Origin: Ciceribacter sp. T2.26MG-112.2
GTDB lineage: Bacteria; Pseudomonadota; Alphaproteobacteria; Rhizobiales; Rhizobiaceae
Direction of reading: 5' to 3'
DNA length: 64,000 bases
Assembly: GCF_900492205.1 (NCBI RefSeq)
Contig: NZ_UEYQ01000008.1
Location: forward strand, 62,001-126,000
Of this stretch, positions 9,566-20,214 are shown one piece after another. The notes beneath the pieces are model-generated. The model ran no database searches. It saw only the letters and a program-made list of their open reading frames with translations, and was not told the DNA's origin. How positions within the stretch are numbered: position 1 is the stretch's first letter; the number at the start of each line of letters is the position of its first letter. The translations under genes were made by a program, and so were the position numbers.

Positions 9566-11536
9566 TTGCATGCCGGCGGCAATTCCTATATCCGGCAGAA
9601 CGATGAGACCGGGCCGTTGCCCGGCCGATGGAGCCCGGGGTCCTTCATGCCCGACGAGCGCAGACCAGGCGAAGAGTGCCGGCGCCGACAACCGGTCGTG
9701 CGACGCATCCTGCGCGTGGTCCTCGTCGCGCTCGTCGTCGTCTCGGCGCTGTTCGTCGTATCGCGCATCGCCGCTCCCTATCTCGTCTCCTCTAGCCTCG
9801 TGCGCTCCGCCATGGAGCGGGCCGTTTCGCAATGGACCGGCCATCAGGTGACGATGTCCGGCACGCCGGAGATCGAATTCTGGCCCAAGCCGCGCGTGTC
9901 GCTCAATGGCGTCACGATCAGCAAGCCCGGCGCCGACGGGATGGAGGTGCTCGGACGGATCGAAAAGCTGTCAGCGACCTTCGGCCTTTATTCGGCGATG
10001 CGCGGCCGGCCACAGTTTGACGCATTCCACCTGCTGCGCCCGCGTTTCCATGTGGACCGGGATAGCAACGGCCGGCTCGATTGGGCGAGCGAAGGCCTGT
10101 TGAGCGCCGCGGTACGCGAGGTAGAGCCACGCGACGGGGATGCGCAGATGCTCGGGGCCGAATTCGACGCATCCGTCGGCGCGGTCACGATCGAGGACGG
10201 CTCGATCGAACTCACCGACGAGACCTCCGGTCATCTGCTCGTGGTCAATGGTATATCGGCCGAGATCGCCTGGCCGAGACTGTCACAGGCGCTCAAGGCC
10301 ACCGCCCAGCTCGATGCCGGCGGGCTCGCCATCAAGCTGGATTTCTCCTCGCCGCAGCCACTACTGCTGTTCTCCGGCAGAGACGCGAGCTTGAGCGCCA
10401 CGCTCGATGCCGCCGCCTTTGCCGCGCGCTTCGACGGCATCGTCAATCTCACCGACGGCCTCTTCCGCTCGGGCGCGCTCGCGCTCAGCGCCAAGGACAT
10501 CGCAGCACTCAAGGCGTGGAGCGGCATCCGCCTTGCCGGCCTCGATAATGTCAAGCAGGCGCAGTTGACGGCCGAACTGGCGCGGGTCGGCGAGGAACTG
10601 CGCCTCGACGGCCTGGAATTCGACGTCAACGACATCCATGGCACCGGCATCCTGTCGCTTTCGCGCCCGGCTGGGGCAAAACCGCGGGTCAGCGGTACGC
10701 TGGCCTTCGACCGGCTGAACATCACACGGCTGCTTTCCGCCTTCTCGCTCGACCTTCCCTCGGCTGACGAGGAGAGCCAGGCGACGGAGCGTCCGCCGCG
10801 CCTGCTGCAGTGGCTGGATTTCGACTTGACGCTATCGGCCACGCGCGCCGACCTGCCCCCATTCGAACTGGGCGACGTCGCCGCCAGCATCCTCGCCACC
10901 GGCAAGGCGGCGCAGTTCGACATTGCTGACGCGGCCTTCGAAGGCGGCGACCTGACCGCGAGCTTCATCGGAGCCGGCAGCGGCTTTGCCCGCGGCGGCG
11001 ACCTGACGCTTTCGATCCGCAATGCCGATTTCTCCGCCGTTGCCGATCACCTGAAGGTCGCCGGACCGGTGGCGCGCGGCAAGGGCTCGGTCGACCTCAC
11101 CGTCAATATCCGGCAGCCCCCTTGGGAGACCGGCCTGTCAGACATGTCCGGCATCTTCACCTTCGCCTCACAAGGGGGCGTGCTGACCGGCATCGACGCG
11201 CCGGCGATCCGCAGGCTGGCGTCGACCAGCGCCTATTTCCAGCTGAGCGCCGGTGGCGACGGGTCGATGCCCTATGACCAGCTCGACTACAGCGCCCGCT
11301 TCGCCAGCGGCACGGCCGAAGTGCTGAAAGCCCGCCTCGTCGGCCCGGACGAGACGCTGACCGTCAGTGGGATCGTGCCCTATGCCGACAATGCACTGGC
11401 GCTTCTGGGCGAGCTGTCGGCGACCGATCCGGACGACGAGGCAGCCTATCCGCGCCTGCGTTTCTTCATCGGTGGGGCCTGGCCGGACCCGGTCATCACC
11501 CCCATCTATCTCCCGCCTGCAAATCCCCTAAAATAA
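9566..11536 (+). CDS. AsmA family protein
   Basis: This 656-aa protein has one N-terminal membrane anchor ([17 protein letters not shown], about residues 54-70) and a long beta-rich periplasmic part with the usual AsmA start: [22 protein letters not shown]. The C-terminal AsmA_2-type segment includes the typical LTVSGIVPY. AsmA-like proteins span the periplasm and are linked to lipid transfer and outer-membrane assembly. The TTG at 9566 follows GGAGGAG at a good distance; ATG 9647 (MPDERR) in the same frame is the main alternative and leaves the anchor intact. It is separated by 74 bases from the divergent acsA2. Confidence 0.8.
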   Translation: MHAGGNSYIRQNDETGPLPGRWSPGSFMPDERRPGEECRRRQPVVRRILRVVLVALVVVSALFVVSRIAAPYLVSSSLVRSAMERAVSQWTGHQVTMSGTPEIEFWPKPRVSLNGVTISKPGADGMEVLGRIEKLSATFGLYSAMRGRPQFDAFHLLRPRFHVDRDSNGRLDWASEGLLSAAVREVEPRDGDAQMLGAEFDASVGAVTIEDGSIELTDETSGHLLVVNGISAEIAWPRLSQALKATAQLDAGGLAIKLDFSSPQPLLLFSGRDASLSATLDAAAFAARFDGIVNLTDGLFRSGALALSAKDIAALKAWSGIRLAGLDNVKQAQLTAELARVGEELRLDGLEFDVNDIHGTGILSLSRPAGAKPRVSGTLAFDRLNITRLLSAFSLDLPSADEESQATERPPRLLQWLDFDLTLSATRADLPPFELGDVAASILATGKAAQFDIADAAFEGGDLTASFIGAGSGFARGGDLTLSIRNADFSAVADHLKVAGPVARGKGSVDLTVNIRQPPWETGLSDMSGIFTFASQGGVLTGIDAPAIRRLASTSAYFQLSAGGDGSMPYDQLDYSARFASGTAEVLKARLVGPDETLTVSGIVPYADNALALLGELSATDPDDEAAYPRLRFFIGGAWPDPVITPIYLPPANPLK

Positions 11537-11598
11537 GCGCGAATCAACGGTGGACCGGAGCATGAGCGGCCCGGTGCACGAGCTCAAAGGGGCTTGCG

Positions 11599-11844
11599 GT
11601 GTATCGGTTTGTCACGGGTCTCATCAAGATCGCGCTGGCTTCGCTGCTGGCGGGCAGCCTCATGGCCTTCATCGGCATTTCGACCGACAGCATGCTCGCC
11701 CTCTTCGGGATGACGGCGGAGGAATTCTGGAGCGGGGTGCAAGCTGCCGGCGCCTGGGCGAGCCCCCGCATCCTGCTCGGCGCGTTGGTCGTCCTGCCGG
11801 TCTGGCTTCTCACCTACCTGCTCATGCCACGTCACGACGGCTGA
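11599..11844 (+). CDS. Small membrane protein, DUF6460-like
   Basis: This 81-aa protein has two hydrophobic segments (about residues 5-28 and 55-76) joined by a short loop containing GISTDSMLALFGMTAEEFW. It resembles small rhizobial membrane proteins grouped as DUF6460, whose function is unknown. The start is GTG 11599, with AAGGGG about 7 nt upstream. It follows the AsmA-like gene by 62 bases on the same strand, so the two may be cotranscribed. It converges on potI with only 19 bases between the stop codons. Confidence 0.75.
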   Translation: MYRFVTGLIKIALASLLAGSLMAFIGISTDSMLALFGMTAEEFWSGVQAAGAWASPRILLGALVVLPVWLLTYLLMPRHDG

Positions 11845-11863
11845 CCAGGGCGTGAAGCGGCGC

Positions 11864-12679
11864 TCAGGCGGCCTGGGCCGCCACATGCTCGTCGCGCTGT
11901 CTTTGCAGTTCCCGCCGCTTGGTGGTGATCGAGGCGATGATGACACCGATGGTGACGAGGCCGATCAGGATCGAACACACTGCATTGATCTCCGGCGTCA
12001 CCCCGAGCCGCACCTGGCTGTAGATCTTGATCGGCAGCGTGGTGGCGCCGGGGCCGGTGGTGAAGGAGGCGATCACCAGGTCGTCGAGCGACAGGGTGAA
12101 GGCGAGCATCCAGCCCGACACCACGGCCGGCATGATCAGCGGCAGGGTGATCCTGAAGAAGGTCTTGACCGGCGGTGAACCGAGATCGAGCGCCGCCTCC
12201 TCGAGGCTGGTGTCGAAGGTGAGCAATCTCGACTGCACGACGATCGCCACGTAGCACATGGTAAACGTGGTATGGGCGATGGTGACGGTCATCAGGCTAC
12301 GGTCGATGCCGAGCGCGACGAACAGCAGCAGCAAAGACAGGCCGGTGATGACCTCCGGCATGACCAGCGGCGCATAGACCATGCCCGAAAACAGCAGACG
12401 ACCGGGGAAGCGGCCATAGCGCACCAGCGCCAGCGCCGCCAGCGTTCCAAGGATCGTGCCGAGCGACGCACTGAGCAGGCCGACGCGGGCCGTCACCCAG
12501 GCGGCGCTCATCAGGCCCTCGTTGGACCACATCTGGCTGTACCATTTCAGCGAGAAGCCGCCCCATACGGTGACCAGCTTGGAATCGTTGAAGGAATAGA
12601 TCACCAGGATGATGATCGGGATATAGAGGAAGGCGAAGCCGAAGGTGAGGATGGTCGCGTCGAATTTGCCGGGTTTCAT
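11864..12679 (-). CDS. potI: Putrescine/polyamine ABC transporter permease PotI
   Basis: This 271-aa inner-membrane protein has about six helices and the binding-protein-dependent permease loop EAALDLGSPPVKTFFRITLP (about residue 175), which docks on the ATPase PotG. It is the last gene of the minus-strand operon potF-potG-potH-potI; the ATG at 12679 lies 10 bases after the potH stop. Together with PotH it forms the channel for putrescine-type substrates. The alternative PotC label (spermidine) cannot be excluded by sequence, but PuuA/PuuB nearby favours putrescine. Confidence 0.9.
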   Translation of the reverse strand: MKPGKFDATILTFGFAFLYIPIIILVIYSFNDSKLVTVWGGFSLKWYSQMWSNEGLMSAAWVTARVGLLSASLGTILGTLAALALVRYGRFPGRLLFSGMVYAPLVMPEVITGLSLLLLFVALGIDRSLMTVTIAHTTFTMCYVAIVVQSRLLTFDTSLEEAALDLGSPPVKTFFRITLPLIMPAVVSGWMLAFTLSLDDLVIASFTTGPGATTLPIKIYSQVRLGVTPEINAVCSILIGLVTIGVIIASITTKRRELQRQRDEHVAAQAA

Positions 12680-12689
12680 CGTTTCGCCC

Positions 12690-13601
12690 TCACACCTTCT
12701 GCTGCTGGTTCTGGAAGATGGCGATCGGCACCACCAGCAAAAGCAGCAGCAGGACGGCCACGGCCGAGGCGAGCGGCCAGTCGCGGTTGCTGAAGAACTC
12801 GGTCCACAGCGTCTTGCCGATCATCAGCGTCTCGGCGCCGCCGAGCAGGTCGGGAATGACGAATTCGCCGGTGATCGGGATGAAGCAGATCATCGAGCCG
12901 GCGATCACGCCGGGGATCGACAGCGGGAAAGTGATCCGCCAGAAGGCCTTCCACGGCGGGCAGCCGAGATCGCTTGCCGCCTCGAGCAGCGTGCCGTCGA
13001 GCTTTTCCAGCGCGGCATAGAGCGGCAGGACCATGAAGGGCAGATAGGAATAGACGATGCCGATATAGACGGCGATGTCGGTGCGGTAGATCTGCACCTG
13101 TTCGTCGGGGCCGTAGAGGCCGATCGCCTGCAGCAGCAGCGTCAAAAGGCCTTCCGGCTTCAGGATGCCGATCCAGGCATAGACGCGGATCAGGAAGGAG
13201 GTCCAGAATGGAAGGATCACCAGCATCAGCAGGGTGGGCCGGATCGAAACCGGCGCGCGCGCCATGGAAAGGGCGATCGGATAGCCGATCAAGAGCAGCA
13301 GGAAGGTCGAGATCACCGCAATCTTGAGCGACGACAGATAGGCGTTCACGTAGAGCGAATCTTGCGTCAGGAAGACGTAGTTCTCGAAATCCAGTTCCGA
13401 AAAGAACGATCCGATGGCCGACAGTCCGTCGAACACCGGAACATAGGGCGGCATGGCGATCGCCGTGTCCGACAGCGAGATCTTCACGATGATGAAGAAC
13501 GGCGCCATGAAGAACAGCGCCATCCACAGATAGGGTATGAGCACCACCAGCCAGCGCGCCGGGGAGGATGTCGGTGATGGGGCTAACGTGGCGTCGCTCA
13601 T
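12690..13601 (-). CDS. potH: Putrescine/polyamine ABC transporter permease PotH
   Basis: This 303-aa inner-membrane protein has six predicted helices, the first at about residues 18-40 after a short cytoplasmic leader. The EAA loop reads EAASDLGCPPWKAFWRITFP (about residue 200). The periplasmic loop after helix 1 carries PPYVPVFDGLSA, as in PotH/PotB proteins. It starts 12 bases after the potG stop codon and precedes potI, so it belongs to one transcript with them. Confidence 0.9.
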   Translation of the reverse strand: MSDATLAPSPTSSPARWLVVLIPYLWMALFFMAPFFIIVKISLSDTAIAMPPYVPVFDGLSAIGSFFSELDFENYVFLTQDSLYVNAYLSSLKIAVISTFLLLLIGYPIALSMARAPVSIRPTLLMLVILPFWTSFLIRVYAWIGILKPEGLLTLLLQAIGLYGPDEQVQIYRTDIAVYIGIVYSYLPFMVLPLYAALEKLDGTLLEAASDLGCPPWKAFWRITFPLSIPGVIAGSMICFIPITGEFVIPDLLGGAETLMIGKTLWTEFFSNRDWPLASAVAVLLLLLLVVPIAIFQNQQQKV

Positions 13602-13613
13602 GGCCTTGATCCC

Positions 13614-14774
13614 TCAGCGCGTCAGCACGAGGCCGGCATCGACCGGCCAGCTGAGCCAGACCTTGTCGTCCACCGTGATCGGGCGGTCGACGAGGCGATG
13701 GGTATTGGCCTGCGCGGCGCGGAAGGTGCTGCCATCGGCAAGCTTGACGATGAAGACCGAAAAGTCGCCGAGATAGCCGATGTCCCAGACCTCGCCGGAC
13801 AGCGCATTGACCGAGGTATCGGCCGGGGGCTCACTGCCGATGCGGACCTTTTCCGGCCGGATGGCGAAGGCAACCGGAGCGCCGGGCTCTGCCTTGCACG
13901 TAGGTTGATCGACCACTACTCGGAGACCATTGGTGCAAACCACCGTGGCCAGCGCACCTTCCGTCACCTTCTCCACCGTCTCGAGCCTGCCCTCGACGAT
14001 ATTGATGTCGCCGATGAAGTCGGCGACATAGCGGCTGTTCGGCGCCTCGTAGATTTCGGCCGGCGTCGCCACCTGCATGATCTCGCCCTTGTCCATGACC
14101 GCGATGCGGTCGGACACGGTCATCGCCTCCTCCTGATCGTGGGTGACGATCAGGAAGGTGGTGCCGAGAGTCTGCTGGATATCCATCAGTTCGAACTGGG
14201 TTTCCTCGCGCAGCTTGCGGTCGAGCGCGCCGAGCGGCTCGTCGAGCAGCAGCACCTTCGGCCGCTTGGCGAGCGAGCGGGCGAGCGCCACGCGCTGGCG
14301 CTGGCCGCCGGAGAGCTGGTTCGGCTTGCGCTTGGCGAATTCCTGGAGCTTGACGAGCTTCAACATCTCGGCGACGCGCGCATCGATCTCGTCCTTCGGC
14401 AGGCGATCCTGTTCCAGGCCGAAGGCGATGTTCTTGGCCACCGTCATGTGCGGGAACAGCGCATAGGACTGGAACATCATATTGGTCGGTCGCCGATAGG
14501 GCGGGACGCCGGATATGTCCTTGCCCTGCAGCAGGATGCGGCCTTCGGTCGGCTCCTCGAAGCCGGCCAGCATGCGCATCAGCGTGGTCTTGCCGCAGCC
14601 CGACGGTCCGAGCAGCGAGAAGAACTCGCGCTCATAGATGTCGAGGGTGAGATCCTTGACGGCGGTGAAGTCGCCGAAGCGCTTCGTGACGTTCTCGAAC
14701 CGGATGAAGGGGACCGACGCGGGATCGGTCCACGGGGAAAATTTGCGCTTTACCGGTCCCAGAGATTTCGCCAT
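13614..14774 (-). CDS. potG: Putrescine/polyamine ABC transporter ATP-binding protein PotG
   Basis: This 386-aa ATPase drives import through PotHI. It shows Walker A GPSGCGKTT (about residue 58), Q-loop FQSYALFPH, signature [15 protein letters not shown], Walker B VLLLDEPLGALD and the switch His in IVTHDQEEAM. The C-terminal 130 residues form the TOBE-type domain. ATG 14774 (MAKSLGPVKRKF) is preferred; a TTG at 14786 would add four residues. A strong hairpin lies between potF and this gene, so less potG than potF message is expected. Confidence 0.92.
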   Translation of the reverse strand: MAKSLGPVKRKFSPWTDPASVPFIRFENVTKRFGDFTAVKDLTLDIYEREFFSLLGPSGCGKTTLMRMLAGFEEPTEGRILLQGKDISGVPPYRRPTNMMFQSYALFPHMTVAKNIAFGLEQDRLPKDEIDARVAEMLKLVKLQEFAKRKPNQLSGGQRQRVALARSLAKRPKVLLLDEPLGALDRKLREETQFELMDIQQTLGTTFLIVTHDQEEAMTVSDRIAVMDKGEIMQVATPAEIYEAPNSRYVADFIGDINIVEGRLETVEKVTEGALATVVCTNGLRVVVDQPTCKAEPGAPVAFAIRPEKVRIGSEPPADTSVNALSGEVWDIGYLGDFSVFIVKLADGSTFRAAQANTHRLVDRPITVDDKVWLSWPVDAGLVLTR

Positions 14775-14816
14775 CGCCCGATCCAAATGCCTATTGAAAA
14801 AAACAGTCCAAAGAAA

Positions 14817-14838
14817 CCGGGCGCCTTGTGGCGCCCGG
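14817..14838 (-). terminator. Intergenic hairpin between potF and potG
   Basis: A 9-bp stem CCGGGCGCC/GGCGCCCGG with a TTGT loop lies between the potF stop and potG start. On the minus strand it is followed by TTTCTTTGG and later a T-rich stretch, so it can act as a partial terminator or protect potF mRNA. This is usual for operons in which the binding protein is made in excess. Confidence 0.6.
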
Positions 14839-14853
14839 TTGGTCTTGATCCGA

Positions 14854-15954
14854 TCAGTTGCCGGTCTTGATCTGGGTCCAGACCCGGTTCAGGACGCGCT
14901 GTTCCTTCGGTCCGTAGGGCGAGATGGTGAAGAGCTTCTTGACCGTTTCCGCATCCGGATAGACCGACGGGTTCTTGAACACTTCCTCATCGAGCATGGC
15001 CTGGGAGGCCAGGTTGCCGTTGGCGTATTGCACGTAGTTCGAGGCCTTGGCGATGACCTCTGGCTTCATCAGGAAGTTGATGAAGGCATGGGCTTCCTCG
15101 ACGTTCTTGGCATCCGCCGGGATCGCCAGATTGTCGAACCACATATAGGTGCCTTCCTTCGGGATCACGTATTCGATCTCGACACCGTTCTTGGCTTCCT
15201 CGGCGCGGGCCTTGGCCTGGAGAATGTCGCCCGACCAGCCGATGGTCATGCAGATATCGCCATTGGCGAGATCGTCGATATAGGAGGAGGAGTTGAAGGT
15301 CTTCACGAAGGGGCGAATCTTCATGTAGACATCGCCGCCGGCCTCCAGGTCAGCCGTTTCCTTGCTGTCCGGGTCCTTGCCGATGTAGTTCATCGAAATG
15401 GCGAAGGTCTCGTCGGATGCGTCGAGGATGTTGACGCCGCAGGATTTCAGCTTTTCGGCGTTCTCCGGCTTGAAGATGGCATCCCAGCTGTCGACCTTGA
15501 AATCGGCACCGAGCGCCGCCTTGACCTTCTCGACATTGTAGCCGATGCCGGTGGTGCCCCACATGTAGTTGACGGCATATTCGTTGCCCGGGTCGTACTT
15601 CGCCAGACGCTCCATGATGTCCGGCCACATGTTGGACAGGTTCGGCAGCTTGGACTTGTCGAGCTTCTGGAAGACGCCGGCCTGGATCTGGCGGGCGAGG
15701 AACGGACCGGTCGGCACGACGACGTCATAGCCGGAGCCGCCGGCGAGCAGCTTGGTCTCGACGATCTCGTTCGAATCGAAGACGTCATAGACGACCTTGA
15801 TGCCGGTTTCCTTGGTGAAGTCCTCGAGAACCGACTCGTCGATATAGTCGGACCAATTGTAGACGTGCACGACGCCCTCGGCCTTTGCCGCGGATGCCAT
15901 AGCCAGCGTAACCATCGCGGCGGACGCCAAAAAACGCATGAGATCGGTCTTCAT
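14854..15954 (-). CDS. potF: Periplasmic putrescine-binding protein PotF
   Basis: This 366-aa secreted solute-binding protein starts with a signal peptide MKTDLMRFLASAAMVTLAMA and a likely cleavage after AKA (residue 25). The mature N terminus, GVVHVYNWSDYIDESVLEDF, is the classical PotF/PotD start. Other family landmarks are GYDVVVPTG and YMWGTTGIGYN. ATG 15954 has AGGAGAG just upstream; the longer frame to 15999 would hide the signal peptide. It is the first gene of the operon potFGHI. It feeds the puuA-puuB pathway at 22664-25403. Confidence 0.92.
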   Translation of the reverse strand: MKTDLMRFLASAAMVTLAMASAAKAEGVVHVYNWSDYIDESVLEDFTKETGIKVVYDVFDSNEIVETKLLAGGSGYDVVVPTGPFLARQIQAGVFQKLDKSKLPNLSNMWPDIMERLAKYDPGNEYAVNYMWGTTGIGYNVEKVKAALGADFKVDSWDAIFKPENAEKLKSCGVNILDASDETFAISMNYIGKDPDSKETADLEAGGDVYMKIRPFVKTFNSSSYIDDLANGDICMTIGWSGDILQAKARAEEAKNGVEIEYVIPKEGTYMWFDNLAIPADAKNVEEAHAFINFLMKPEVIAKASNYVQYANGNLASQAMLDEEVFKNPSVYPDAETVKKLFTISPYGPKEQRVLNRVWTQIKTGN

Positions 15955-16080
15955 TTTCTCTCCTGTTCCAGCCTCCGAGCCTGACGCCCGATCAGCCATT
16001 CCCTCTTTTTTTTAACAGACTAGAAAGGAAATGGACGGGCGACAAGGGGTAATCTTCGCAGCTGCAAACCCTCGCCCGAG

Positions 16081-17508
16081 CTACTGGAAATCGAACGCGG
16101 AGAGGCCTGTGACCATTTCGTCGAGTCCAAGCGGGCGCGTCACCGGCGGCTCGGCACGGGCGAGACAGCCCTGCCTTTCGCAGAGCCGGCAGGCCGTCCC
16201 CACTGCCACAGGGCCAAGCGTCGAGCCCGCCACCACCTGGCCATAGACCACCTCCTCGCGATGGGCGATGTCGCAGGCGACGAGAAGGGCGGTGCGCCGC
16301 ACCCGCTCGTTGAAGCCGGCCTGCGGTCCGTCGAGCGTGCGCGACATGGTGAGGAAGCCGGTGCCGTCCGGCATTTCCACGTGATCGACCAGAACCTGGC
16401 CCGGCTGGGCGAAGGCGGCATGAATATTGAGCTTGGGACAGCTGCCGCCGAACTTCGCCTGGGGGAAACCCTGGGCGCCAGCCTTGCGGAAGCGATAACC
16501 GGCATTGTCGACCTCGAGCATGAAGAAGGGCACGCCGGATGCTCCCGGTCGCTGCAGCATGGTCAGGCGGTTGGCCGCCTGCTCGTATGACACGTTGAAG
16601 CGCGAACGCAGCATGTCGATGTCGTAGCGCGCGCGCTGTGCCGCCGCAAGAAAGGCGCCATAGGGCATGATCACCGCATGGGCCGCATAGCGCGCCAGTT
16701 CGAAGCGCCCGAGGCGCTTGGCCTCGCCGGTCGAGAAGGCCAGCCCCTCCAGTTCGGCGGCGATCTCCTCGCCAAACGCCAGAAGACCGGCTTCCATCGC
16801 CACCTCGCGCAACTGGTCGAAGGGCGACAGCCGCTCCGACAGGAAAAGCCGCATCGAATGGCGGTCGTAGCGGCGGCGCAGATTGGGCATGGTGTGGATC
16901 GGAAGCGTGCGCACGACGATGCCGTGCTTGGTCCGCAGCCAGCCTTTCAGCGCCGGCGCCAGATCCTCGCCGGGCGACAGGCCGAGCGAGGCGTGGAAGG
17001 CTTCCGCCGCATCCTCGATGCGCGCATGGAAGTTTGCCCGCTTCTCGAACCGCTCCCGCACCTCGTCGATCGGCAGGCGCGTGCCGGAGATCGAGGTCTC
17101 GTGGCCCTCGCGCGCCAGGAGCTCGGCGAGATCGGTGAGCCTTGCCGCCTGCTCGCGATAGGCCCGATAGAGCTTGACGACGCCCGCCGCCGCGTTGGGC
17201 GCAGCCTCCGCCACCTCGATCAGTTCCTGATCGCCCGGCACCTCGCCGGACAGAAGCGGATCGCCGAACACCTCGCGCAGTTGACCGGCCATGCCGCCCG
17301 CCTCGCCCTGCAGTTCGTCGAGATCGACCTTGTAGACGGCGGCGAGCTTCAGCAGCAATTGCACGGTCAGCGGCCGCTGGTTGCGCTCGATCAGATTGAG
17401 ATAGGAGGGAGAGATCTCCAGCGCCTCGGCCATCGCCGTCTGAGTTAGCCCCAAGCCGTTGCGGATGCGCCGGACCCTCGGGCCGGCGAAGATCTTGTTC
17501 TCAGCCAT
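16081..17508 (-). CDS. ScfR/RamB-type XRE-family regulator (short-chain fatty acyl regulator)
   Basis: This 475-aa protein has an N-terminal helix-turn-helix (GLTQTAMAEALEISPSYLNL, about residues 18-37), a central IrrE-like region and the ScfR/DUF2083 C-terminal part with the cysteine signature CRLCERQGC (about residues 440-448). Relatives such as RamB and MccR control acetate, propionate and glyoxylate-shunt genes in response to acyl-CoA state. It is divergent from aceA across 239 bases, so aceA is the obvious target. ATG 17508 has AGGTGTG upstream; the longer frame to 17601 crosses likely operator DNA. Confidence 0.87.
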   Translation of the reverse strand: MAENKIFAGPRVRRIRNGLGLTQTAMAEALEISPSYLNLIERNQRPLTVQLLLKLAAVYKVDLDELQGEAGGMAGQLREVFGDPLLSGEVPGDQELIEVAEAAPNAAAGVVKLYRAYREQAARLTDLAELLAREGHETSISGTRLPIDEVRERFEKRANFHARIEDAAEAFHASLGLSPGEDLAPALKGWLRTKHGIVVRTLPIHTMPNLRRRYDRHSMRLFLSERLSPFDQLREVAMEAGLLAFGEEIAAELEGLAFSTGEAKRLGRFELARYAAHAVIMPYGAFLAAAQRARYDIDMLRSRFNVSYEQAANRLTMLQRPGASGVPFFMLEVDNAGYRFRKAGAQGFPQAKFGGSCPKLNIHAAFAQPGQVLVDHVEMPDGTGFLTMSRTLDGPQAGFNERVRRTALLVACDIAHREEVVYGQVVAGSTLGPVAVGTACRLCERQGCLARAEPPVTRPLGLDEMVTGLSAFDFQ

Positions 17509-17514
17509 TGTGAC

Positions 17515-17680
17515 ACACCTTTTACAACTTTGGTCGATGAAGAAGCCGGAACGAGAATTGACAACATTTACAGATTTACATCGCCGCAATGTCAAAGACA
17601 AGACATGCTAACCTCTTTCAGGGCGTCATTTCTCTCATTTATCTGGACGTTTTGTGCAGTGCGCTGTAAATCCAGTCACA
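17515..17680. promoter_or_regulatory. Divergent regulatory region of the ScfR-type gene and aceA with TTTACA motifs
   Basis: This AT-rich stretch contains TTTTACAAC (from 17519), the direct repeat ATTTACAG-ATTTACA (about 17567-17582) and an opposing GCTGTAAAT (about 17661). Repeated TTTACA/TGTAAA units between a regulator and its probable target are candidate binding sites. The assignment to the ScfR-type protein is inference. Confidence 0.35.
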
Positions 17681-17747
17681 TCGAAAGCGGAACTTTTGCT
17701 GACCCAAGGACAAAAGCTTCGTGAAACTGAGCAAGAGGGAGTTTGCT

Positions 17748-19037
<1,290 letters not shown>

Positions 19038-19044
19038 GGAATTA

Positions 19045-19199
19045 CCCCTCCCCAACCCCTCCCCACAAGGGGGAGGGGCAGGAGATCGCGGCGACCGCCC
19101 TGCCTCCAGGAACCAATGCGACGCGTTGCTTTCCATGGTCCCGGCAGAACGTCACCCCGGGTTAAGCCCTCCCCCTTGTGGGGAGGGTTTGGGAGGGGG
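19045..19199. repeat. GC-rich inverted repeat element (rhizobial intergenic palindrome, RIME-like)
   Basis: Two arms of about 33 bases (19045-19078 and 19168-19199) are near-perfect reverse complements. Each is itself a hairpin of the form CCCCTCCCCACAAGGGGGAGG. The roughly 90 bases between them have no gene. Elements of this appearance are scattered between genes in Rhizobiaceae and relatives. The placement in that group is by resemblance only. Confidence 0.7.
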
Positions 19200-19252
19200 C
19201 TTTCGACCAAAACTGAAACTTCAAGAACCCCGCATATAAGAGGAGAAATGCC

Positions 19253-19489
19253 ATGACCCCGCAGACCCGAGTTAAAGAACGCGCCGAAGAACAGGCTTCC
19301 GCCATGACCGCCGACCAGCAGGCCATGATCCGCATGGTCGCCAACGACCTGCACCGCCTCAACCAGTCCGTCATGAAGGCGGTTGATGCCGGCGTATCGG
19401 TCGAGCTCGTCCGTTCGGCCCGCCATCACGGTGGCGAAGGCAATTGGGGCGACCTGTTGATCCCGGTCATCGTGACCCAGGGCAAATAA
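19253..19489 (+). CDS. Small conserved hypothetical protein downstream of aceA
   Basis: This 78-aa soluble, mostly helical protein has the core TADQQAMIRMVANDLHRLNQSVMKAVDAG and a Gly/His stretch ARHHGGEGNWGD. It has no signal or membrane segment and I do not recognise a domain. The start ATG 19253 has AGAGGAG about 7 nt upstream, so it looks expressed. It lies 215 bases behind aceA with the inverted repeat between them, and from memory a gene of this kind follows aceA in other rhizobia. A link to acetate growth is only suggested by position. Confidence 0.7.
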   Translation: MTPQTRVKERAEEQASAMTADQQAMIRMVANDLHRLNQSVMKAVDAGVSVELVRSARHHGGEGNWGDLLIPVIVTQGK

Positions 19490-19604
19490 GAGAGTTTCAA
19501 GGACCATCCGGAGCGTCAAAGCTCCGGGTCGGCTCCCGCGCAATGATCGCTGGCTTCGGGGGGAGCTTCACGCGGTCGCTGCGCGGGATTTTCGTTTGCG
19601 CGAC

Positions 19605-20198
19605 TTAGCGCGGCCTGACGAGCAAGCCCTCGGCCAAAGCCTTGAAGGCCGCCACGGCCTTCGGCAGCACGTCCTCCGGATTGTCGCTTGCGGCGATCCA
19701 CAGGGCCGCATTGAGCGCGGCGCCGCTCAACAGCCGTGCCGCTGCCTCGGCATCGACAGGCTTGATCGTGCCCTCGGCGATCAGCCGTTCAACGACCACG
19801 CGCGTCGCCTGCAGGCAACTGCTCTGGCTCGGCCACTGCGAAGGGTCGCCCAGAACAGCCGGCCCATCCAGAAGCACGATGCGCTGCACCTCCGGATCGA
19901 GCGCCATTTCGATATAGGCCACGCCCTCGTCCAACAGGGCCTGCCAGGCGCTGTTGGCGCGTGCTGCCCGCTCCTGCGCGCGCGCCGCCATCTCGGAATC
20001 AATCTGGTGCACCACGGCGGCCAGCAGGCCCTTCTTGTCGCCGAAGTTATGATAGAGAGCGCCACGCGTCAGTCCCGCCCTGGCGGTAAGCTCATCCATC
20101 GACGCCGCGGCATAGCCCTGCTCGGCAAAGGCCCTTCGCGCCGCCGCAATGAGCTTGGCACGGTTTTCTTCCATGGTTTCACTGCGCCGTCTTGCCAT
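19605..20198 (-). CDS. TetR family regulator
   Basis: This 197-aa protein has the TetR helix-turn-helix at residues about 10-55 (AAASMDELTARAGLTRGALYHNFGDKKGLL) and a ligand-binding helical C-terminal part. ATG 20198 follows AAGGGG; a GTG at 20216 would add six residues. It is divergent from the RidA-family gene, and the intervening 144 bases hold palindromic sites centred on ACATAC/GTATGT. It most likely represses itself and the RidA gene until a ligand binds. The layout recalls the E. coli bdcR-yjgH neighbourhood, but the ligand is unknown. Confidence 0.88.
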   Translation of the reverse strand: MARRRSETMEENRAKLIAAARRAFAEQGYAAASMDELTARAGLTRGALYHNFGDKKGLLAAVVHQIDSEMAARAQERAARANSAWQALLDEGVAYIEMALDPEVQRIVLLDGPAVLGDPSQWPSQSSCLQATRVVVERLIAEGTIKPVDAEAAARLLSGAALNAALWIAASDNPEDVLPKAVAAFKALAEGLLVRPR

Positions 20199-20214
20199 AC
20201 CGCCCCTTGAATTC

